Positions 25,401-34,071 of a stretch of 64,000 bases of DNA are shown here, in pieces. Source of the stretch: Puniceicoccaceae bacterium 5H (GTDB lineage: Bacteria; Verrucomicrobiota; Verrucomicrobiia; Opitutales; Oceanipulchritudinaceae); assembly GCA_009772895.1 (NCBI GenBank), contig WOUP01000016.1:1-64000 (forward strand), given 5' to 3'. The first letter of the stretch is position 1. Each line of letters begins with the position of its first letter. The translations under genes were made by a program, and so were the position numbers. The notes under the pieces were generated by a model. It was given only the letters and a program-made list of their open reading frames with translations. It searched no databases and was not told the DNA's origin.

Positions 25401-28400
25401 GGCATCGCCATCCCAGTCCAGCACCGAAAGCGTGCCATTGCTGGAGCCGTTGTAGCCGTCGAACTCCATCAAGCTGCTGTCGCCGTTGAAGAGGAACGTC
25501 GAGCTGCGGGTGACGCCGAAATCGCCCAGCGCATCGCTGTAGCCGCCGGTTGCAAAAGTGCCGCCGTTGAAGATAAAGTCGGTCGACTCGCCGATCTGAT
25601 CGCTTGCGCCCAGCTCCACCAGCGTGTGGTTGGCCGTTACGATCTGGCTCGAATGGGCGATGGAAGGGCCGTTCTGGTTCGCGAGGTAAAGGTAGCTGTT
25701 ATCGCCGAGGTAGGTCGCGCCAGTGTAGGTATTGGTGCCCGTCAACGTCAGGCTGTGGCTGTCACCGGTGCGGATGTTGCCCGTGCCGCTGATGGTACCC
25801 GCATAGTTGGAGACCGCCCCGTTGTAGAGCTGCAGCGTGTTATTGCCCAGATAGACGTCACCCCCCTGGGTGCCGCCGCCCTGCAGGGAGCGGATCATGG
25901 CATTGGCGTTGCTCGTGCCGAGGCTGAAGATGGCACCCTCCCGGTCGGCCAGGATCACGTCGGGATTGCCGTCGAGCGCGTTGGTCCGGCCAATGTTCAG
26001 GCGCCCCTCCTGAATGTCGTAGACCGAGATCGATGCGTTGCCGTCCATCGACACCGTGCCCGCGCCGACCTTGGTGGCTGTGCGGTTGCCGTTGACGCTG
26101 CCGGTAAAGCTGACCGTGCCTCCGTCGGCAGCCGTCAGGATGACGTCCTTGTCCAGGTTGATGTTGCCACTGAAGTAGGACGTACCGCTGGTGTGAGTGC
26201 CGCCGAGCGTGGTGGTGTCGCCGTAGTCGTTGACCGATAGGTTGCGGCCGATGTTGACGCCGGAGCGGTTGGTCAGCAGCGCCAGATTGCCGTCCGCATC
26301 CGTGCCCGAATCGCCGATCTGGACTTCGCTGCCGCTGTGGCCCATCGCCCCGTCCTGATCGCGCATCGCGTTGGTGCCGATGGAAAGCGTGCCGTCGCGC
26401 AGGGTGGTGGTGCCGCGATAGTTGCTGGAGCCGTTGAGTTCGACCGTGCCCGCGCCGACCTTCACCAGGTCGATGTTGTTGCCGTTGTTGACCCCTTGCA
26501 GCCCGGCGTCGAGGGCCAGCGTCGCCCCTTCGCTCGCGCCCACGGTCAAATCGTCGCGCACGGTGATTTGGGTCGCGCTGCTCACGGTATTGCGTCCCGC
26601 CAAGGCCTGCAGCGCCCCGGCATCCCCCACCCCGGTGCCTTCGACCGTGATGGATTGGGGGCGGTAGACCTCCGTGCCGTTAAGCGCGTCGAAGGCCAGC
26701 GTCGCGCCGTCCGCCACCTGCACGTCGACGGTGTTGCCGGAGCCGTTGACGCCCAGCGCCGTTTCCGTGCGGGCCACCGCCGTGCCGCGATTCACGATCA
26801 GGTCGCCGGTGAAGTCGCGGTTGTCTCCCTGCAAGACGAGGGTGCCGGTGCCGTTTTTACGCAGCTCGTCGTTGCTCTTGAAGCGACCCGAGATGACGAC
26901 GCGTCCGGATGTCTCGACATCCATCACGTTGCCCTGGGTGTCGATGTCGCCCCCGAAGGTCAGCGTCTGGTCCACGTAGTGGTCGACCTGCAACTCATTG
27001 GCGAGCTTGAGGTTGACGTTGATCTCGTGATCGGCGTTGCCCTGGGCGTTGTTGAGCACGTTGATGTAGCTCGCGCTCTGGTCGCTGTCGCCCTGGTCGA
27101 AAATGATGGTGAGGCTGTTCTCGCCCGTATCCGGATCCAGCACGTATTGATACTGACCGCCGAAGGTCATGGAGTTGACCGTCTTGTCTCCGTCCTGAAC
27201 GGTAATGTGCTGGTCTTCGTTTACGTACTGGTTGTTGAAGACCACGTTGGCGGTCTGCCCCTCGGCGAGCCCCGTGCCCGGGTTGGAATTGGGCTTCCAG
27301 TTTTCCTGGTGGCCGGGCGCCGGTGCACCATCCGTTTCGCCCCAATATTTCTGGTCACGGCCCTGCCCGTTGTCCCAAAACCATGTGCCCACTGCCGCCG
27401 TCGTCTCGACATCAATGCGGCGCATCTCGATCACCTGGATGCTGCCGCCGGTGGAGCCTGCAAAACCGAGGCGCAACTCCTCCGGGCGCTCCACTCCCAG
27501 ATCGGCCAACCCCACCTTCATCACTTCGACGAAGTCGCCGTCTTCGCCGTAGCGCAGATAAACGGTGAGGATGTCGTTTTCGTCGATCACCATGCGCGCG
27601 CTGCGCAGGTCGGCCCCCAGCGGGCGCCCCTCCTCGTCGAGCTGGTAGGTCGGAAAATCGAGCTGCTGCGTCAACGGATCGACCGAGGTCGGATTGCCGT
27701 TCTCATCCAGGATCGTGTAATTGACCCCCGGCGCCGAATCCGAGCCGGTCGACGCGAGAAATTCGTAGCCGTCCTGCCCGCCCAACGCGCCGGTATCCGG
27801 GCCGCGCACCGTGATGGTGTTGGGATAGAGCGTACCGCTGCCCTGGCCATATTCCTCGTTCAGGCCCCCATTGCGGCCCTCACCATTGTTGGCCACATTG
27901 CCGTAATTGTCGAAGCTGATGCCGACATAGCCGCCGGGCATGCCCCCGACACCGGAGCGGTTGGCGTAACCGAGCGAGCCGCCATAGGCGCCCGGCGAAA
28001 AATCTTCCACCGCCGCGTCGTAGAGGAAAAACGTGAAACCGTCCGCTCCCGAGCCGTCATACATCGCGAGGTCGAAGGTGACCTCGATCCGGTTGTTGGA
28101 CGACGGGATCTTGGTGTTGAGAAAGACCGCGTTGGCCTGGTTGTTTTCCAGCGAAGTCAGGCGCAACCATCCCTCGCCCTCGGCGTCTCCCAGCGCAGAA
28201 CCGGCGGTCAGGTAAGGGCCGGTGCCGTTTGCGCTCGTAAACGCCCAACCCGGTGCGGTCGAGTACTGGAAACTCTCGTAGAAAGAGAACTGTGCTTCAG
28301 CCCGTGAGACCAAGCCGCCACACACCGCGAGCAACAACGTCGTCGGCAAGCGACGGCGGCGTAGAAGGCGATTCAGGCTGGGTTGAAAAAGGCGTGCAGG

Positions 28401-28403
28401 CAC
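22449..28403 (-). CDS. Giant lectin / beta-strand-repeat PEP-CTERM surface protein
   Basis: A 1984-residue exported protein. A signal peptide (LPTTLLLAVCGGLVSRAEA) is preceded by a basic stretch. Residues about 37-330 look like a bacterial L-type lectin domain (FYESFQYSTAPGWAFT, DGSGADGFTFFLYDA, GYVGISFDNYGN). Then follow at least nine autotransporter-associated beta-strand repeats, e.g. KVGAGTVELNGSSNYRGTTT, LTLTGTNTYTGATYLGD and KTGSGRLTLTGQNTLSGEV. The end is a PEP-CTERM tail, VPEPATIIGASALLALIGG then RRRKKK. The GTG start at 28403 has GGAG four bases upstream. There is no barrel domain, so it is probably exosortase-processed and secreted, acting in adhesion or glycan binding. Only the end sorting tail links it to the 4754 protein. 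Confidence 0.9.
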   Translation of the reverse strand: MPARLFQPSLNRLLRRRRLPTTLLLAVCGGLVSRAEAQFSFYESFQYSTAPGWAFTSANGTGPYLTAGSALGDAEGEGWLRLTSLENNQANAVFLNTKIPSSNNRIEVTFDLAMYDGSGADGFTFFLYDAAVEDFSPGAYGGSLGYANRSGVGGMPGGYVGISFDNYGNVANNGEGRNGGLNEEYGQGSGTLYPNTITVRGPDTGALGGQDGYEFLASTGSDSAPGVNYTILDENGNPTSVDPLTQQLDFPTYQLDEEGRPLGADLRSARMVIDENDILTVYLRYGEDGDFVEVMKVGLADLGVERPEELRLGFAGSTGGSIQVIEMRRIDVETTAAVGTWFWDNGQGRDQKYWGETDGAPAPGHQENWKPNSNPGTGLAEGQTANVVFNNQYVNEDQHITVQDGDKTVNSMTFGGQYQYVLDPDTGENSLTIIFDQGDSDQSASYINVLNNAQGNADHEINVNLKLANELQVDHYVDQTLTFGGDIDTQGNVMDVETSGRVVISGRFKSNDELRKNGTGTLVLQGDNRDFTGDLIVNRGTAVARTETALGVNGSGNTVDVQVADGATLAFDALNGTEVYRPQSITVEGTGVGDAGALQALAGRNTVSSATQITVRDDLTVGASEGATLALDAGLQGVNNGNNIDLVKVGAGTVELNGSSNYRGTTTLRDGTLSIGTNAMRDQDGAMGHSGSEVQIGDSGTDADGNLALLTNRSGVNIGRNLSVNDYGDTTTLGGTHTSGTSYFSGNINLDKDVILTAADGGTVSFTGSVNGNRTATKVGAGTVSMDGNASISVYDIQEGRLNIGRTNALDGNPDVILADREGAIFSLGTSNANAMIRSLQGGGTQGGDVYLGNNTLQLYNGAVSNYAGTISGTGNIRTGDSHSLTLTGTNTYTGATYLGDNSYLYLANQNGPSIAHSSQIVTANHTLVELGASDQIGESTDFIFNGGTFATGGYSDALGDFGVTRSSTFLFNGDSSLMEFDGYNGSSNGTLSVLDWDGDAFEGGGADQFLVTQDLRNQSNLLNRISFSDWGDATAGVIDRGNGLFEIVPTFSESYTWDGGSSATGVTANDWLQKTTEAYSVYFPWWDYTYHYTVSTYENWVDDPTYAPQGVGSAIYMPDEDGSFDNWTVDPHGSVTLGYWFFAGQDDYTLLQSTDNGDGASNLIVLDTSSGPARISMNGTGDRTLATRLRLNDDLIWSNNGTGAVLKNGGDLELNGQDATFRGSGDITISAQITGSNSSDLTKEGSSTLVLSGSNSYGGTTTVTDGTLEARDANALGNTDSTTTTVVLDGGTLGLRDTGTISNESLTLAGGGFDGQGALRNVAGNNRWNQDISLSADATVTTAGGTLTLGDTGTRRSLALGGHTLTLDGAGTTDIYAQTSGSGNLVKNGTGTARLLNGRGTDTVYTGTTTVNAGTLELSLSTSNNVDLEGDVTVGDGVGTDTLRTLAQNQIDNDAQVRVNTSGVLELGGNGSYTEEIGDLILEGGAYIHPGSGSGTRTLRTGGDVTRVETGDDQATIATNVDLDGRTVDFDVADNPNALIELEVSGVLSNGGIHKTGGGVLHLSNANTYAGTTTISEGAILASNNRSLGSSSRGTVVESGASLALAGLNGNLNISDEALTLNGTGVNGIGALYNDDGSNTWGGSVTLASDAGIGAEAGSKLSITHGIDGDGGLIKLGAGEVDLRADNTFAGDVSVQAGRLTLSASDAIGDKANVDFADRAGAELVLDGRDETLGSISGGGRTGGNILLGDHTLSVGENNADTTYNGSISGNGDLVKTGSGRLTLTGQNTLSGEVDVNEGTLRLSSGVGNAIDGASQINIDGGTLLLYDHNQVSDQTAVAITSGGSLKTDGHSDAMGTLELAGAGTLDLGEGSSILSFTDSSSLSWTTDGVLVVENWSGERSGGGIDQIYFGDNADGLTSDQVTRIIFKNPNGFKEGYYGALLLENGELVPVPEPATIIGASALLALIGGHSYRRRKKKAQAEA

Positions 28404-28500
28404 AATGCTCCGGATAAACAGCCCAAAAACTACGGTAGTTCACCTTAGCCTGCAAGATTAAGTTCCTTTACACATATTGTAAAAACAACGGTATAAAGCT
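28404..28500 (-). promoter_or_regulatory. Upstream region of the giant surface protein gene
   Basis: Contains the inverted repeat TTTACA-N5-TGTAAA at 28467-28483, about 65 bases upstream of the GTG start. A related sequence is at 19737-19751. It could be an operator or part of a promoter (TTTACA would serve as a -35). I see nothing else in this gap. Confidence 0.45.
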
Positions 28501-29304
28501 TCAGTACATCCCTATCCAGCGAGAGAAATTCTCTTCTACCTGCAAGGCCAGCGCTTTCAGCCGTAAGCCTCGCGCTTCCGCCACCATCGCGTAGATCTGC
28601 GGCAAGTTCAGCGGACTGTTGAGGGGCTGACCGGCTTCGTCGGAGATTTGCTCCGCACAGCAAGCGTCCGGCCCCAGCATGTCGGGTGCGTCGGTCTCGA
28701 TCAACAGACGGTCGAGCGGGAAGGCCGCCAGCGCCTCGCGATACTTCTTCTTCCGCATATCCCCGAAGTAGCCGCTAACGCTGAAATAGCAGCCCATCTC
28801 GGCCAGCTGACGCACCACCTCGGCGCTCGCGCCCGGCGAATGCAACAACACACCGGGCGGCAGCTCACCGAACGCCTGCAGCGTCTCAAGCAGCGGCCCC
28901 CACGCGTGCAGACAATGGATGGTGACGGGCCGGGCAAATTCGCATGCGATCTCCAGTTGACGCCGGAAGACTTGCTGCTGCCGCTCGAGATCGTGCCCCT
29001 CGATCCATTTGTCCAAGCCGATCTCTCCGACCGATGCCCGCGGATCGGCTTCCAGTCGTGCCCGCAATGGTGCCTCCCAGCCCGCCGGCTCCTGCCCCAC
29101 CCGCCACGGATGCACGCCGTAGGCCGGCCAGATCCAGCCCGGATGCGCCGCCGCCAGCTCGGCCACGGCATCCCAATCGTCTGGATGCGTGCCATTGGTC
29201 ACCAGCCGCTCGACGCCGCTCGCCCGCAACCCCTCCAACAAACGCGACCGATGCGGCGCGAGCCGGGTGTCTTGCAGGTGCAGGTGGGCGTCATAGTAGC
29301 GCAT
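28501..29304 (-). CDS. TatD family metal-dependent hydrolase
   Basis: A 267-residue TIM-barrel hydrolase. Metal ligands are in DAHLHLQD (residues 5-12), VGEIGLDKW (Glu), TIHCLHAWGP (His), HSPGASAEV (His) and LIETDAPDM (Asp, about 201-209). TatD proteins act as deoxyribonucleases or have roles in DNA repair and protein quality control. The stretch that in E. coli TatD is CHCRD or similar reads CHLHAWG-like here, and the C-terminus (NSPLNLPQIYAMVAEARGLR) is typical. A stand-alone gene; it is 97 bases upstream of the giant surface protein and 136 bases downstream of the next gene on the same strand. Confidence 0.9.
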   Translation of the reverse strand: MRYYDAHLHLQDTRLAPHRSRLLEGLRASGVERLVTNGTHPDDWDAVAELAAAHPGWIWPAYGVHPWRVGQEPAGWEAPLRARLEADPRASVGEIGLDKWIEGHDLERQQQVFRRQLEIACEFARPVTIHCLHAWGPLLETLQAFGELPPGVLLHSPGASAEVVRQLAEMGCYFSVSGYFGDMRKKKYREALAAFPLDRLLIETDAPDMLGPDACCAEQISDEAGQPLNSPLNLPQIYAMVAEARGLRLKALALQVEENFSRWIGMY

Positions 29305-29439
29305 ACTCGCACGATGTCACGGACGCTGCCCCCGCGAAAGTCCGTTTTTTGCCGGGCTGGTCCTCGGCGGGCTCAAAAAAAGCCGCCCATCCTCAGGGGA
29401 GATGGGCGGCGGAAATCGGGGCGATCGCTGTGATCTACC
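29305..29439. other. Gap holding terminator of the large enzyme gene
   Basis: Gene-free spacer between two minus-strand genes. Its main element is the strong terminator at 29382-29410; the remainder shows no motif. The TatD-like gene's own promoter must lie in 29305-29381. Confidence 0.6.
29382..29410 (-). terminator. Intrinsic terminator of the PPi-PEPCK-like gene
   Basis: A perfect 10-bp stem (GCCGCCCATC / GATGGGCGGC), 9-base loop and TTTTTTT on the minus strand, 30 bases past the stop of the 29440 gene. Confidence 0.93.
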
Positions 29440-32400
29440 TTAAACGATGCCGATGGAAGGGTCGCGGCCGATGGTGCCAACGATGGACGCGCGGTAGGCC
29501 TCGGACTTGTAGTAGGCCAGCTTCTCCTCCACCTCGGCGCGACGCTCGGCGAGGCCAGCGAAGTCGTGGGGGAAGGAGGTGAGGTATTGCAGGTGGCTCT
29601 CCATCAGGGCGACATCGGAAGCCTGTTGGGTATCGAGGCGGGCCTTGTACCAGTCGCTCTCGAGCACGGCCTCGCGGGTGAACATCGCGCGCAGCTCCGG
29701 CGAGGCGAGCGTCTTGCCCTCGTATTCGCCGTCGCGCATGATGTGCAGCAGGGCCTTGATCGGCGGCACCGCCCGCTCGTAGGAGCCGTCCGCGAAGTAG
29801 TTGGCCGCCACACGCTGGTGCGTGCCCATCATGTTGGCGATGCCGTCCGCGAAGGTCTCGAGGTCCTGCAGCTCCGGCTTGAGCATCTCCTCGGTGAAGA
29901 GCACGCCCGGGCTGCCGAAGACGCGGCCCATGAACAGGTTGACGAAGTTCTGGTTGATCCGGTAGCCGAGGATGCTGGCGGGCACCTTCTTGCCGTTGAC
30001 CTCCATGTCTTCCACCTTGTCGAGCAAGCCGTTTTCGATCAGGTAGTTCGGATCGCGCTCGATGCGCTTCATCCGGCTCCAGATCTCGGGCACCAGCAGG
30101 CTGATGTCGTGGTCGACGCGGAACTTCGGACCCACGTAGGCGGCGGACGTCACAAAGGGCTGGTAGCCGGTGACGGCGTAGGAAACGAAGGCCGCGTTGA
30201 TGTCGTGGATCGGGAGGATCGCGTTGAACGGCCCCTTGGTCAGCGCCCCTTCACTACCCGCACCGGTGGTGGACGGGCTCTTGCCGGTCATGCTGGAGAT
30301 GAACTCCATGAACGCTTCCGGCAGCGGCATGTAGTGGATGGGGTTGAGCACCGCGAGGGAGCGGATCGAACCTTCCGGCGGATTGTTGCGGTGGCCCGGG
30401 CAGACGATGTCCACCGGGGTGTGCACCGGCTCTTCCTCACGCAGGCGACGGAAGAAGCGCAGGCCCATCTGGGCGAGGTAGATGTCTTCCGGAGCCTCGA
30501 GGCCGGGGCGGGTCTGCAGGTAGCGCGGGTTCTTGGAGAACTTGCCGTCGATGATGCGGGGGATGGCCGAAGTGCTGATGTAGTTCGGGTTCTCCTCGGG
30601 ATTTTCGACGAAGTCCTGCAGCATGGCCTTCATCGGCCCGGTGAAGTAGTCGAAGCGCACGGCATCGTCCACAATCTCACGCGCCTCGGCCTGACCGAGC
30701 GGCTCGTAGTTGGAGAGGAAGTTGCCCTTCTGGCTGAGGTCGCGCTCGGTCTGGTGGTCGTAACCGCGGATGATCGCGTCGTCCGGACGTTGGAAGAGGC
30801 GGTATTCGCAGTTGTAGGTAAATTTGAGCGACGGGTTGGGCGTGCTGCCAGCCGTGCCGGTGATCTGCTCGCGCGGGACCACGACGGAGGCCGTGATGTC
30901 GTCCTCCATCTGGATCTTGGCGGCGGGCCAGAAGTCCTTGCGCAGGGTGAACACGCGCCAGGAGCCGTCTTCCTCGTAACCGAGGCGCAGGTAGCTGGCG
31001 ATAATGGGGGCGCCGCGGTAACGCAGCTCGTGACCGAGCACGCCGTTGATGCGGTCCACCGCGAAGCGATCACGCCAGTTGTCGCCCCAATCGGGCTTGT
31101 AGAAGCGCTTGACCAGCAGCACCAGCTCCTTGATCTCGGTCGGGATGCCGCGGATGAAGGCGTTGTGCTCTTCGGTGTATTCGTCGCTCGGGTTGAGCAG
31201 CTTGATCACCGAGCCGAGCGAGCGCTCGGGGCTGAGGATCGGGCGGCCCTTGGCCCGGTTCTTCGACGCATCGCGGAAGCGGTTGCCGTATTCGCGACCC
31301 AGGATCTCGTCCACCTTGTCGAACGCTTCCTTGATGTGGTCGACGTAGAACGGGTTGTGGATGATCGCGTCGGCGATCGACTTGGAAATCTCGGACTTGC
31401 CGCCGCCGGAGACCGTGCAGGGCTTGTGCGACATGGTCGGCTGAGCCCGGGTGCCGATAAGGCGCCAGCGGCGGCCTTCGGCGGGCTTCATCAGGCGGAC
31501 CTTGTAACCGCTCGGCAGCACGTAGGTCTTGCGGGCCAGCAGCTTGATCGAGCGCTCACCATAGGCGTTGCGCCAGGTGATCTTCTGGTCCGGCAGGGAG
31601 AAGTAGGCATCCTCCGGCACATACAGGATGTTGGGGTGCTTGAGGTCGATGCCGTAGCCCTCGGGCTGCAACTCCATGCGGTGGGCATAGAGGCGCACGA
31701 CGTCTTCGAAGGTGTGGTTGACCTCCGGCATGTAGTCGCTGAGGCGGAAGTCTTCACCCAGGTCGTAGCTGGAGAAGGCCAGCGCGCCGCCCGCGTGCTC
31801 TTCTTCGACCAGGCCGTAGAGGTTGGAGGCGTAGCTGAGCTGCGTCTTGACCTCCTTCTTGCAGTAGCCGAAGTAGTTGTCGGAAATGAGGGTGACGATG
31901 ACGCCGTTTTCGTCGCGCGCGGTCACCTTGTAGGCCTGACCGTCGTTGTAGAGCTCGTCCTCGTTTTCCCAGCACATGCCATCGCGCTTCTGGCGCTCGT
32001 TGGCTTCGCTGATGTGGGGCAGGCCCACTTCCTTCTTGGTCAGCTTGAGCAGGTGCGGGGCAAGGATGACGCAACCCGTGTGGCCCGACCAGTTCTTGAT
32101 GTCGAGGCCGGCATCGTTCTGGTGCAGGTAGGGGTCACCGGCGTTGCCGAAGATCGACTCCACGAAGTCGAGGTTGCAGACCAGGTTACCGGGGGCGAAG
32201 AAGCGCACTTCCATGCTCTTCTGCTCGGTAAAGCCGGGGACCGCGGGGCAGACGACCGGGCGCAGCAGCAGGGAGACCCAGCAGCGGGCCTGCTCCTTTT
32301 GCGTGCTGGTAAAGGGCAGGCGCATCAGCTCGGACGGCGGCTGCAGCGCGTGCTCGAGCAGCTTGGCGAAGGTCTTTTTCGGCACCGCCTTCTTGTCTTC

Positions 32401-32892
32401 CGGGATGGGCAGGCCGCCCTCCGTCACGTGGAAGACGCCCTTGGTGGTGCGGCGGTCGCTCTTGGGGTTGTGCAGCACGCCGTTCGCAATGCGGTAGGAG
32501 TGCACGATATCGCTGTGGAACTCGTCGCGATCGGGCGGCAGCGAAAGCATGCGGCTGAGGCCGTGCTGACCCAGGGAGAAGGTCTTGCCCGGCAGGTGCA
32601 GATTTTCGGCACCCTCAACCTCTTGCAAGTATTGGTGCAGCCACTCCTCGATCCGTCGGTCGGACGGCGGACGCAACTTGTCCCGGAGCTGATCCTTGGC
32701 CTGATAGTGGGCCATCAGGGACTGGCCCATCTTCAGGAATGCGTAGTCTTCTTCTTTGCCGAAGATCGGCTCCCCCAGCGCTGCGAGCTGCATATTGATG
32801 TATTCAATCATGCCCTTGTCGGGCAGAACGCTGCTGCAAGTAGTGCTGTCGAAGCCGATGGCTGTCCGCAGATCCGGTAGAGTGGTTTGCAT
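29440..32892 (-). CDS. Probable PPi-type phosphoenolpyruvate carboxykinase
   Basis: A 1150-residue soluble protein without signal or membrane segments. I identify it, with moderate confidence, as the pyrophosphate-dependent PEP carboxykinase type known from Propionibacterium and Entamoeba, which converts PEP, CO2 and phosphate to oxaloacetate and PPi. The length is right (about 1100-1150). TVSGGGKSEISKSIADAI (about 491-508) is the phosphate-binding loop in the place of the PEPCK kinase-1 motif. I remember this motif from the family and could not verify it. RTRPGLE and SSMTGKSPSTTGAGSEGA (about 880-897) are other conserved-looking stretches. The start is ATG 32892, since a longer frame begins with TTG inside the leader. 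It is followed by a strong terminator. Confidence 0.6.
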   Translation of the reverse strand: MQTTLPDLRTAIGFDSTTCSSVLPDKGMIEYINMQLAALGEPIFGKEEDYAFLKMGQSLMAHYQAKDQLRDKLRPPSDRRIEEWLHQYLQEVEGAENLHLPGKTFSLGQHGLSRMLSLPPDRDEFHSDIVHSYRIANGVLHNPKSDRRTTKGVFHVTEGGLPIPEDKKAVPKKTFAKLLEHALQPPSELMRLPFTSTQKEQARCWVSLLLRPVVCPAVPGFTEQKSMEVRFFAPGNLVCNLDFVESIFGNAGDPYLHQNDAGLDIKNWSGHTGCVILAPHLLKLTKKEVGLPHISEANERQKRDGMCWENEDELYNDGQAYKVTARDENGVIVTLISDNYFGYCKKEVKTQLSYASNLYGLVEEEHAGGALAFSSYDLGEDFRLSDYMPEVNHTFEDVVRLYAHRMELQPEGYGIDLKHPNILYVPEDAYFSLPDQKITWRNAYGERSIKLLARKTYVLPSGYKVRLMKPAEGRRWRLIGTRAQPTMSHKPCTVSGGGKSEISKSIADAIIHNPFYVDHIKEAFDKVDEILGREYGNRFRDASKNRAKGRPILSPERSLGSVIKLLNPSDEYTEEHNAFIRGIPTEIKELVLLVKRFYKPDWGDNWRDRFAVDRINGVLGHELRYRGAPIIASYLRLGYEEDGSWRVFTLRKDFWPAAKIQMEDDITASVVVPREQITGTAGSTPNPSLKFTYNCEYRLFQRPDDAIIRGYDHQTERDLSQKGNFLSNYEPLGQAEAREIVDDAVRFDYFTGPMKAMLQDFVENPEENPNYISTSAIPRIIDGKFSKNPRYLQTRPGLEAPEDIYLAQMGLRFFRRLREEEPVHTPVDIVCPGHRNNPPEGSIRSLAVLNPIHYMPLPEAFMEFISSMTGKSPSTTGAGSEGALTKGPFNAILPIHDINAAFVSYAVTGYQPFVTSAAYVGPKFRVDHDISLLVPEIWSRMKRIERDPNYLIENGLLDKVEDMEVNGKKVPASILGYRINQNFVNLFMGRVFGSPGVLFTEEMLKPELQDLETFADGIANMMGTHQRVAANYFADGSYERAVPPIKALLHIMRDGEYEGKTLASPELRAMFTREAVLESDWYKARLDTQQASDVALMESHLQYLTSFPHDFAGLAERRAEVEEKLAYYKSEAYRASIVGTIGRDPSIGIV

Positions 32893-33031
32893 GTGCTCGA
32901 GAGGGATTAAGGTTCTTTGACGGGGAGATTTCAAAAACTTTTGCTTAACACGTCAAGTCGCCGAATAAGCAAAAATAATCGGAGGCCTCAGATACTGCCC
33001 ACCATAGCGGCGAAAATGCTTTGAGCAAGGA

Positions 33032-33415
33032 CTACCGCCGGGGAGTTGCCCCCAATCGCTCCGCCCGGTCCTGCCACTCATCTTTAACTTCCTCAATATC
33101 AGAATCTTTAAGGACATCCCAATAGCGAATATCTTGTCGCAAAATCTGCTCCGATTCGGTGGCGAAAAGGGGCTGTTCCGGGGCCATTAACACAGCGGAT
33201 AAGCTGCGCTCATAATAACATGGAAGGTCCTCCCGCTCCCAGGCCAGGTAGGCGGCAATCCAATACTGGTCGGCTAGCAGGTGACGCCCTGGCCCGGCCA
33301 GACGCCGCAGCCACTCCGCCTGCCAAGCGGTCTCCCCCAACGATTCGGGCGAACGCTGAACCCGCACCGCAACTGCAATCAGCAGTAAAAATGCACTACA
33401 GATGATGCGCTTCAT
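33032..33415 (-). CDS. Exported protein of ABC operon, unknown
   Basis: A 127-residue protein with an N-terminal hydrophobic segment (IICSAFLLLIAVAVRVQ) and a soluble acidic/basic remainder rich in Trp and Leu. I recognise no motif. Its ATG overlaps the end of the permease gene by four bases (ATGA), so it is translated with the ABC transporter. It may be a periplasmic accessory factor of that transporter. The frame can be extended upstream, but that region is inside the permease gene. Confidence 0.7.
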   Translation of the reverse strand: MKRIICSAFLLLIAVAVRVQRSPESLGETAWQAEWLRRLAGPGRHLLADQYWIAAYLAWEREDLPCYYERSLSAVLMAPEQPLFATESEQILRQDIRYWDVLKDSDIEEVKDEWQDRAERLGATPRR

Positions 33416-34071
33416 GGGGTCGAAAATCGTCGTTTGGCCACCGCTTGCGCCAGCAGCAGGTAAGCGGGAAGGTAAACAAGCAGCGTCCAATCGGACCGTC
33501 CAAATGCGGGCAACAGGAAACGCAACCACTGGATGCCGCCGTCGAAAACTGCCGGTAAATGGGCCGCCGCCAGCCAGAGCAACCCCGCCAGCGCCACGAG
33601 ACTCAACCGACGACAGAGAGCCGTGAGGAGCAGGCTGACCGCCCCCGTCATCGCCAGTTGGCCCAGCGCAGCGCCCCACAGCGAGGCGTCCAGCGCCGGC
33701 GAATGCAGACCGCTCCACGCCAGCAGGGCGCCCCATCCCACGGTCCAGACCAGATTGCAGCGCAGCCACACCGCCAGCCACTGCCATTGCACCGGCCAGC
33801 CCTGCCCACTCCACCACGCACGTTCGCCGCTCGCCTCCCGCCGGATCACTTCGTGGGCCGGCCAGACGAGCGCCAGCAGCAAGCCGACCCAGTGCACCAG
33901 TGCCAGCGCCAACTGCTCAGGGTAGCGCTCGGGCGGCAAACTGAAATTGAGGGGAGAAAGCAGGCGGTAGAGGCCTTCGACCAGCAAGGGTGCAGCGAAC
34001 GCAACGGCGCCGAGCAGCCAACCGATGCGGCTCCCCAGCTCCAGCGCGAAACGTTGCTGCCAGTCCTTCAT
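33412..34071 (-). CDS. ABC transporter permease-like membrane protein
   Basis: A 219-residue membrane protein with about six hydrophobic segments (IGWLLGAVAFAAPLLVEGL, LALVHWVGLLLALVWPAHEV, LAVWLRCNLVWTVGWGALLAW, LGQLAMTGAVSLLLTAL, LSLVALAGLLWLAAAHL, TLLVYLPAYLLLAQAVA). The layout resembles small ABC exporter permeases (ABC-2 type). Its start overlaps the ATPase stop by four bases and its stop overlaps the next gene by four bases, so the unit is tightly coupled. The exact substrate is unknown. Confidence 0.75.
   Translation of the reverse strand: MKDWQQRFALELGSRIGWLLGAVAFAAPLLVEGLYRLLSPLNFSLPPERYPEQLALALVHWVGLLLALVWPAHEVIRREASGERAWWSGQGWPVQWQWLAVWLRCNLVWTVGWGALLAWSGLHSPALDASLWGAALGQLAMTGAVSLLLTALCRRLSLVALAGLLWLAAAHLPAVFDGGIQWLRFLLPAFGRSDWTLLVYLPAYLLLAQAVAKRRFSTP

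Noticed and set aside
29566-32880. 1104-residue frame antisense to the PPi-PEPCK-like gene
   Set aside because: No domain, and the minus-strand protein has conserved-looking motifs and its own terminator.
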